Source of the DNA: Isoetes taiwanensis
Lineage: Eukaryota > Streptophyta > Lycopodiopsida > Isoetales > Isoetaceae
DNA length: 64,000 bases
Assembly: GCA_021234155.1 (NCBI GenBank)
Contig: JAJEKV010000045.1
Span: 8,543,105 to 8,607,104 of the forward strand
Reading direction: 5' to 3'
The notes under the pieces were generated by a model that was not told where the DNA came from, made no database searches, and was given only the letters and a program-made list of their open reading frames with translations. The translations under genes and the position numbers were made by a program. Positions 56,978 through 64,000 of this stretch are shown here, in pieces; positions within the stretch are counted from its first letter, which is position 1, and the number at the start of each line of letters is the position of its first letter.

Positions 56978-57316
56978 CTAGTGAACTCCTTTGAGGTGCA
57001 GATTTGTCCTCTTCCTTGCTTTCCCCTTCATGATCAGATGGAAGGTGCAGTAGGTGCATCTACAGTTGCCCGCCTTGGCCATGTTGAACCTTCCTTTGGC
57101 ATCTTTGGCCTCGCATATCAGATCTCTTCGAATGTTGTAATTTTGGTCACAGCAGCAACCACAAAAGCAGATGGCCTCGACATGTGCAGAGGTATCAACT
57201 GGGCCGAAGAATTTGATCCATTCCTTTTCGTGCTCGGCTTTGTTCTTTTTCCATTTGAGCCTCCTAGTCATCAGGAATAGAGTGTCTGCAATAATAAACA
57301 ACTCATACATTAACAC
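56978..57316 (-). CDS. LINE ORF3, small Cys-rich protein
   Basis: This intact 112-codon frame overlaps the end of the RT frame by 14 bases. It reads LKWKKNKAEHEKEWIKFFGP, a Cys-rich part (CFCGCCCDQNYNIRRDLICE), KGRFNMAKAGNCRCTYC and a basic tail (KGKARKRTNLHLKG). The same order is found in the LINE at 11626-11982. Conserved positions include EWIK.FGP, IRR.L.C, AKD.KGRFNMAKAG.C.C..C and RK..N.HLK. No family is recognised. It may bind metal or nucleic acid. Translation would need reinitiation or a spliced RNA. Confidence 0.6.
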   Translation of the reverse strand: MLMYELFIIADTLFLMTRRLKWKKNKAEHEKEWIKFFGPVDTSAHVEAICFCGCCCDQNYNIRRDLICEAKDAKGRFNMAKAGNCRCTYCTFHLIMKGKARKRTNLHLKGVH

Positions 57317-59224
57317 TTAGGATCCAATTGATATCATACAATACCTGTTTTAAAATCCCTTCCGGGGGAATAATTTCAAAATCAAAGATAAAAGAGTTTC
57401 TCCCTTTCCAAATTCTCCACAGTAGGATATATATTCTCCAGTCCGTAGGGTTGTTAGGCATGAAGAAATCCTTCTGATTCAGAGTAACTAGATTTTGGCC
57501 CAGGATCTCAGAGGCCAGTTCCAGAACCCATTCTGACCATAGGCAGGATCTGAAAAGATGGTTTTCATCTTCCTTGTGGGCAAGACATCTGTCACAAATA
57601 TCAGAATTAGTCATAGAAAGCTTAAATCTCTTACAATTAGTAGCCAATCCCTTGTGCCAGAGCTGCCACATAAAGGCTTTGATTTTCGGATTAATTGGGC
57701 TGCTCCACATAAATTTGAGATTCCATCTAGCCGTATCCGAGGAAACTCCCCATTTAAGGTGAATGGTAACAGTCTGATTTCTCATGAGAAATTTGTAGGT
57801 TGAATTGACTTTGTAACCGATTACACCATTGTGCTTCCAAGAGTCCGGGGAGTGGGACCATCTACCATTCATCACTGTACAAATAATGGCTTCATAAAGC
57901 ATCTGTGTTTGCTGACCTTCCCCTGCAAGGACTGAATTCTGAAATAAAATAATCCCATTATTATTATAGAGATCTCTGATCATGGTAATCCCTTTTTGCT
58001 TCCAAAGTTTTGCTTGATCAGGGAAATGACAGGCTAGGCAAATGTCAGGATTATCCAAAATGAGAGCGGGATTCCAGAAAATGGATTGACCCATGGATAA
58101 ACCCTTTTCCCAACTGTACATCTGTCTAATTTCAAGCCAAGCCTTTATCCACTTATTAATAAGACTTGGAGTAGTGGCTGGAACAGAGAATGGAAAAAAA
58201 ATAGAGTGGGGCAGGTCCATCTTTAGGTTTCTCCAGCCATAAGGGTGGCATTTACTAATGTAATGCCTGATCAGAGTAGAGATAGGGTGCTTAATCTTAT
58301 CATAAGAGGCTTTATGAAAATATTTTGCTGCCAAAGCCAATCCTTGCAACACTCTTCCATGGAAACCGGATGCCAGCATCTTCTGTTTTGGCCACAAGAG
58401 ATAAACCTGCCAATAATACTTTGAAGCTTGTTAGTAACTTTTTTGGGAGCTAAAATAATGGAAGATTGGTAGACCTGCGAGGAGGAGATCATAAAATTGG
58501 CTATAATAGCTCTGCCATTTTTGGAAAGATATTTAGAATTCAGGGTATCCACCTTTTTATAAAATTTTTCAGTTATATCATACCATAAATCAAAGGCATT
58601 ACTTCTGATTGCAAAGGGAATACCCAGAATTTTAGTCTTAGTGCATGGAGAGTAATACTTACAGCCAAAAAGATCAACTGCATGGGTGCCTTTGTCCATG
58701 TCCCTGGCTTGAACAGCTGATTTAAGGGGGTTGATTCTGCACCCAGAGGTTTGACCAAAATCCTGAAGGATACGCTGAGTGTTGATAATTGAACCTTGAT
58801 CCATGGATGTCATTATAAAGGTATCATCAGCAAAGTGCCCGTTGAGGATTTGATCCACCTGAGAATTATTTGGGAGTTGAAGGCCTTTGATAGAATTATC
58901 ATTCTTGGCCATTTCCAATTTGTTGTGCAAGGCTTCCATGACAATTAAGAACAAGAAAGGGGCCAAAGGACATCCTTGTTTGACGCCTCTTCTGAGAGCA
59001 AAGAATGGGCTGCACTCACCATTGACAAGCACTGCTGATCTAGAATTACTCAAAATGGCTTTAAACATACCTATACTTTCCTCGTTGAAACCCAGAGCCC
59101 TGCAGCATTTAAACAAGAAATTCCAACTGACCGTATCGAAAGCTTTCGTGATATCCAGTTTGAGAAGAGCAATATCTTGGTTGGATTCTTTGGCCCAGTG
59201 CAATCCTAAGATTGCAGTGACCAC
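57303..59224 (-). pseudogene. LINE ORF2: reverse transcriptase and zf-RVT
   Basis: Two overlapping frames make up the RT. 58271-59224 has ALLKLDITKAFDTVSWNFLF with the first catalytic Asp, LRRGVKQGCPLAPFLFLIVM, and GHFADDTFIMTSMD with the catalytic pair. 57303-58397 continues with LALAAKYFHKASYDKIKHPI, the zf-RVT (CDRCLAHKEDENHLFRSC) and WRIYILLWRIWKGRNSFIF. The shift lies at a small deletion near 58350 that removed the KKDGGLGV block found in the copy at 11992-13548. Confidence 0.92.
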
Positions 59225-59601
59225 ATTGTCCAGGATGAATCGATCCTTGAGGTATGCTGATTGGGTGCTGCTAATTGCATGTCAGCAGGAGCTGTACTGA
59301 GACTTTGTCTTAATTGAGAGAGATTAGCATGCTTCTGGTAATGAATCTCTTTACCCCAGCATTTTAACCAGCTCTTAATGTGCTTGGCCAAGTTGATCCA
59401 CCACCACATCCAACCTGTATCTCCAGCTGGCTTGGGGTGACAGTTAATAATGTTTTGGAGCTTATCAAGGAAATCCTCATGGTTCAGAAGGTTAACATTG
59501 AGTTTGAAGAAGGATTTTCTACTACTTTGATTGTTCTTGCCAATCAGACAAATTTGCTGAGGAAAGTGGTTGGAGAGAGTGTAACCTGTTAAATTATCCA
59601 C
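59206..59601 (-). pseudogene. LINE linker between endonuclease and RT
   Basis: The frame contains NHEDFLDKLQNIINCH and WWINLAKHIKSWLKCWGKE, typical of the helical region before plant L1 RTs. The start of the RT (SAYLKDRFILDNVV reading) follows in another frame after a deletion. Confidence 0.65.
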
Positions 59602-59922
59602 CCTGCTACCAATAGTCCACAGGTTCTCACTAAGGTAGAAATGCTAAGAAAATGACTGCCTATAGCTGTTCTACTAAATCCTATTCTAGTCCTAGAATTG
59701 TACGACTGAATGATTAGACTATCAATAGCAGCGACTATCACATCATAATCGGAAGGGATGTCCGGGAATCCCAGGCCCTGGAGAACAGCCTCCAGGAAGG
59801 CCTCATCCATCGAGCCTGGGATTCGCACGGAGCCCGAGGCGCCAAACAGAGCGCTTAATGTTCATCTTATTTTCTTCGCCCATCGCACCCCGAAGTGCAG
59901 CATTCAATCCTATCCATTAGCT

Positions 59923-61574
59923 CTATTATGAATGCTCAATTATCGTAAAGAAATGATATTTTAAAATTTAAGATCTTTTAGTTCTTTTCTTAGCGAACTC
60001 ATATGATCCCCCACTAGCCGCCTTATCGAATTCAATCATTTGATTGATGCAAATGCATCATAATTCTAGCTATTATGTAACAGACCTGGGCACTTGATGG
60101 GTCAGTATACATATTTATGTATGCATGTACACATGTATAACATGTATCCAGCATGAGTTCAGGGTTTGTCTGTTTGGCAAAAGGATTGTTGCATAGCATG
60201 AAGGCAGGGAGCAATTCTAGGCAGTTTTGGAGCCCGACCTTTGAAGCATCATATCTCGGCAACCCGAGATCCTTTTCAAGTGATTTTTATTTGCTGGAAA
60301 GATTTTTAAGTAAGCTTTCCGAAATGGTCTGATCAGGCCGAAACTCATCCATATGCAAAAGTTATGACAGAAATAGTGATGTTGAGTCAGAATTGACTGC
60401 ACTATGTATGTTCTTCTGCAGTTTGATTCTTGGAGTTAGAAGACGTCTTTGGAGGCGCAATCAATTGCAAGGGGTCCAGAGGTCTATGTGCGAAGAAATT
60501 CTCAGGTGGGGTTTTGCAATTGATCAATTGAGATGCTATGAGTTGCCATGATGAATCTGTACATGATTTTTGCATGCGAATATTTATGAATTTGTTGGAG
60601 GCTCATAAGGCTACGGAAGATAAGTGAGTAGAAACATATCCAAAAGGGCTGATTCAGAGGCAAAAAGATCTGAAAATGCTTGAAAAGTGCCAATGTGGGC
60701 TTGAATCAACAAATTTGGCATGTCTTGAATCTTCTTTGCTGGACATCTACAAGTTTGGAACTAACCGGTCATGTTTCATTTTCTGTTGTTTATATGTATT
60801 TACTTTTCTCTACGTTGCTTTGGTTTAGTATCTGTTGCTAATCTAAGGAGTTAAATTAAGAAATAAACCTTTTGGATGGGGCTCAGTTGCCTTGTATGTG
60901 GATGGAACCAGTGAAGACTGCCACAGATTGCTAAGAATAGTCACAAGAATAGTAACAGTAAGGAAATCTATTACTTTGAATGATTTTAATCTAATTGAAT
61001 TAGTATGAAATATAAAGGTTGATTAAAATGGCGAGGAACTTGACAGATTGACCTATGAGATGGCTCTTAAGTAGATCCTCCTTGGTAGAAGTAAAGGAGA
61101 ATATGAGCATCTGGGTAGCTAATCGGTGAGTTGAGCATGAAGTCCAAGAATTGTGCCATCTGTGTTGTTTTGGCTCCTAAAGGTGGAGTTATGATTCAGG
61201 ATAATGTGGCAAGGATTACATGCACTTGCGATCATCATGTTACATTGATTCTTAAGTGAAAGTGCTGGGTTTTGAGATTTTTCGTTAGTTATGGAAAGTA
61301 GGCTTATAATAAAATGTATTGAAACCATAGCTTATGATTGAATTATAGCTATTGAAATGGAACTTTGAAGGTAAGGCATGATCTGGGATTGAATAGTTTG
61401 GCCAAGAGAGTCATAGGAAGCTTATGGGGGTTTTTGAGAATGGCTATGGCATGGAGCAATGTTGGCGTAACCGGTGTACATAGGTGTTGGATTCATATCA
61501 ATATGACAACCATGCTTGTGACTTCCTCGATATGTTTGTATTGTGATCATAGCACTCTTGATATGTTGGTAAGG
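59923..61574. other. No gene recognised
   Basis: Short ORFs without motif. The stretch at 60220-60420 has the look of retroelement leader sequence but no marker was found. Confidence 0.4.
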
Positions 61575-61860
61575 TCATAGATCTGCTGCCAAAAGGGCAG
61601 GGTTCAGCATCAATGCTGCAATTGCTATTAAAAATTGATAAGCCATTAGATCTACAGAAAGATTAAGTATCGAGAACCAGCAAGGCATCTTTAATGCGTG
61701 AACCACGTCCGGTGTAAAATCAGGAGAATAATACTGGTAGATTGTATATTCCCCACCAAGTGGATCAATCCCTCTAGATAGCAAAGAGTCAACTGCATCA
61801 TTACGATCAAACATAATAAGAACAAATTTTTTTTCCAATAACTTGATGGATTAAAAAGGA
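61575..61860 (-). pseudogene. DUF4283-like domain, probable LINE ORF1 fragment
   Basis: The frame reads KKFVLIMFDRNDAVDSLLSR, then YQYYSPDFTPDVVHALKMPC and WFSILNLSVDL. This resembles the DUF4283 pattern found in plant L1 ORF1 proteins (a W/Y-x-P-x-F-x-P block followed by P-x-W-x-x-x-x-x-L). No zinc knuckle follows before the stop at 61575. The match is by pattern memory only. Confidence 0.45.
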
Positions 61861-62221
61861 GAAAGTTGAAGGCGTCTCAAAAAATGAGATAATTAAATAT
61901 GAAACCATGAAAAATCTAAATAGCCACTAGTAAAATAACCAAGGATTGCACAAGAGGACAAGTTCTTCGCACACTTAATATGAGCTTGATGGTCCACCTC
62001 AACCACAAGAATACTAGAGGCTTGAACTACATTCTGATGTCAAACTAGTAAAATATGTCATCTAGAGGTAATTGTTGTTGAAGCTAAGTCTGTAGAGCTT
62101 TTAATGTGTTTAAGATCTGTAAAGCAGCTGATATCTTTGCCTTTCTAGATGCACTAGATATATCCTTACAAAGTCAATCACTTGAGAATATTGTAGGGTG
62201 CTTAGATTTTTTTTTTATCTG

Positions 62222-62539
62222 AGTACAACGAGAAGGGATCAGCGCCCAGGTCGTAACCGCATTGTCATATTCGGGGTTGCGGATGCACAGGTGCGTGATG
62301 CCATATTGTGCCAGGGCAAGATGTTGAAGGGGACGTCCCTGTACGTGGATCGGGACCTCACACCCGCACAACAGGAGGCACGCAGACAGGAGCTTGTCAG
62401 GGTCAGAGGCATCCACCACCAAGGGGTGCCGCGGGATTGGTTCGAGGCGGGATGCACATTTTTGCCCGGCCTGCTCTGCTGCGAACCCCGCAGCCCCAAT
62501 CGCGGTGAGCGTGGCCACCTTACGCTTCTCCTACCATAG
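62222..62539 (+). pseudogene. LINE ORF1 C-terminal domain
   Basis: The frame reads RNRIVIFGVADAQVRDAILC, KMLKGTSLYVDRDLTPAQQ and EARRQELVRVRG, the C-terminal domain of an L1-type ORF1 protein that binds RNA. The start is missing. It aligns by motif with the ORF1-only element at 39336. Confidence 0.7.
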
Positions 62540-62689
62540 CCCCCCTTCTCCTGCTCCTACTCCGCTCCCTCATGACCCGCCCTCTCGACCACATCTTTGC
62601 CTCCACTCCATCTACTTCTCCTTTCGGCCCTCTGCTTCCGTCCTCCCCGGCGACTCATTGCGCGCATACCCTTCTTCTGTGACAAATAG

Positions 62690-63530
62690 GAATTATTGCC
62701 TCCGGGTGGTCTCATGGAATTGTCGAGGCTTCCCTTGGCAGAAGGAAAACAGTCTCAACTCCGTGGCAGCCGATATGGATCTCATCTTTCTCATGGAGAC
62801 ATGGGAGCATGCAGACCTGAGGCTACGTCTGTAGGGTTACCAATATTTCGGTCTTCAATACACATGCAGAGACCGGAGGGGTCATGGTGGGGTTGCTTGC
62901 TACTACCGGACAACCTTAGCACATTCGGTTACCCTCCGGAAGACAGATAGACACAACCGGTACTTGTGGGTTCATGTGCATAATGCCAGTGGCAACCCTC
63001 TTTTACGGCTGTGTTTATTTCCCTCACGCAGAGAGCACATTCTATCGCAGCCACTCCAATGCGGATAGGATGGACCCTTATGTCGATCTATATGATGACA
63101 TACAACGGCCTAAGCGGTTGGGTAGGGTGTGCGTCCTTCTTGGGGATTTCAATGCGGGCCGGGGAGTAGAAGCAGACCCATGAGACTTGACCCCCTCGGC
63201 GGCGATGTCCTGCGGCCTTCGTCCGTCCGAGAGGCAACCCGCGAGGATCGAATGGCGGCCAGTCACTTTCGCTTTGCGACGATTGCTCTGCTATGTGGTA
63301 TTTTTGACTTGATAATTTGCAATGGCACATCCGCGGTGGCCGCTTCTCACAAGTGCACTGCCCGGTGGGGACAATCGGGGGAGGGTCTAGTGTGGTGGAC
63401 TATGTGCTCGTGGTTGCGCCAAGATATGCATCTCATCGGTCGTTTCCAGGTGGGCATCGACAGTCGGGATGAGGAGGTCGACTCAGATCACCTCCCACTT
63501 TATTTGGATATGGCTTGGCAAGCCGCCAGA
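62690..63530 (+). pseudogene. LINE ORF2 apurinic-like endonuclease
   Basis: The domain starts LRVVSWNCRGFPWQKENSLN (Asn in the SWNCRG motif) and DLIFLMETWEHADL (catalytic Glu). After shifts it shows GGVACYYRTTLAHS, a D-F-N-A-G-R-like block near 63148, IFDLIICNG, and DSRDEEVDSDHLPLYLDMAW with the SDH catalytic motif. At least two frameshifts break it. It would nick target DNA for insertion. Confidence 0.8.
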
Positions 63531-63660
63531 ATTCCCACTATGCCAACCCTTCACCATCCTCGATTCTTGTTGGATTATGAGCGGCGGAGGACTATCTTGA
63601 GATGCTCATGGATGCCACCCCGGCAATTACGGACCCCACACTAGAAGCGGTAAAGCGGGC

Positions 63661-64000
63661 CAATTGGTGAGCTATTACGGGATCGTGGCCGGACGGTGCT
63701 TTGGCGAACACCCCGCGTCGCCGCTCAGGGACAGCAATTGCCACTTCATTTTAGATAATTCCTCTTTTCTACTTTGAAAGATGAGAAAGTGTCAAGTCTT
63801 CTTCAACCAAAAAGGAAGGCCTTCTAAGATGTCTACCATGATGAAGCACCTTAAGTTGGCACAACATCTCTAAAATGAACAAGTCAATGGCATGGATGAT
63901 TTGGCTTCATTAAGCCAACTCTATCAGTTGTCATAATGCTTTAGACCTAGACATACATAATTTTACTAAAGAAGTCATTTGCTAGGTTCACACTTAGAGC
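63661..64000. other. No gene seen
   Basis: Composition changes abruptly to AT-rich after the LINE fragment. No feature is recognised up to the window end. Confidence 0.5.

Larger units (their letters stand above)
56817..59909 (-). mobile_element. L1-like LINE (family 2) with 13-bp target-site duplication
   Basis: CTATCCATTAGCT occurs at 56804-56816 and again at 59910-59922. The left copy is followed by a T-run (the poly-A end), so the element reads on the minus strand and is 3.1 kb long. It keeps the 3' untranslated region, ORF3, most of the RT and a piece between endonuclease and RT. Large internal deletions removed ORF1 and the endonuclease. Confidence 0.9.
62200..63660 (+). mobile_element. 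LINE family 3 copy: ORF1 end and endonuclease
   Basis: This GC-rich plus-strand fragment holds the end of ORF1 and most of the ORF2 endonuclease. It stops before the RT. Protein blocks match the 28330-31560 copy. It is less decayed than the other two copies in this window. Confidence 0.8.

Overview
This window looks like nuclear DNA from a land plant with a large, transposon-filled genome. The evidence is a plant-type UDP-glycosyltransferase with one GT-AG intron, Ty3/gypsy chromoviruses, Ty1/copia remnants, tRNA-iMet primer-binding sites, TRIMs, tRNA-derived SINEs and several LINE families. A fern or other non-seed plant is my guess and is not proven. Only one convincing host gene is visible, the UGT at 54.07-55.92 kb. 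Almost everything else is mobile elements, often nested and decayed.

Layout. 0.3-0.77 kb: complete TRIM with 5-bp target-site duplication (TSD). 1.5-2.6 kb: decayed gypsy integrase. 2.9-10.5 kb: minus-strand LINE (called family 3 here) split by a nearly complete chromovirus (3346-9360). 10.8 kb: SINE. 11.5-14.7 kb: two minus-strand L1-like LINEs (family 2). 17.5-19.4 kb: another decayed LINE. 21.5-22.2 and 26.3-28.0 kb: a repeat family with pol III boxes, first as a long inverted repeat and then as a tandem array. 28.3-31.6 kb: plus-strand family 3 LINE. 32.0-33.8 kb: gypsy pol fragment, cut off at a 320-bp MITE. 34.2-38.2 kb: an unusual retroelement on the minus strand. 38.2-40.5 kb: LINE fragments and an ORF1-only LINE. 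45.2-48.2 kb: copia fragments and a 1.8-kb solo LTR. 49.7-51.2 kb: a TRIM concatemer inside a LINE 3' unit. 56.8-59.9 kb: a LINE with 13-bp TSD. 61.6-63.7 kb: LINE pieces.

The most interesting part is 34.2-38.2 kb. It is a retroelement with an iMet primer-binding site and an LTR, and I can find no pol in it. It carries two ORFs. The first begins [10 protein letters not shown], the exact N-terminus of histone H3 through R8, but with methionine at position 9. This is the arrangement of the H3K9M inhibitor of H3K9 methyltransferases. Two copies of a roughly 70-nt hairpin precede each ORF. A retroelement that mimics the H3 tail to escape heterochromatic silencing is a testable idea and is not shown here. 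Chance is possible, because basic gag N-termini are common.

Other points of interest are a set of LINE, SINE and ORF1-only elements that share one 3' end but carry different microsatellite tails, a conserved Cys-rich third ORF downstream of the reverse transcriptase in two LINEs, and a pol III promoter-like segment inside both chromovirus LTRs.
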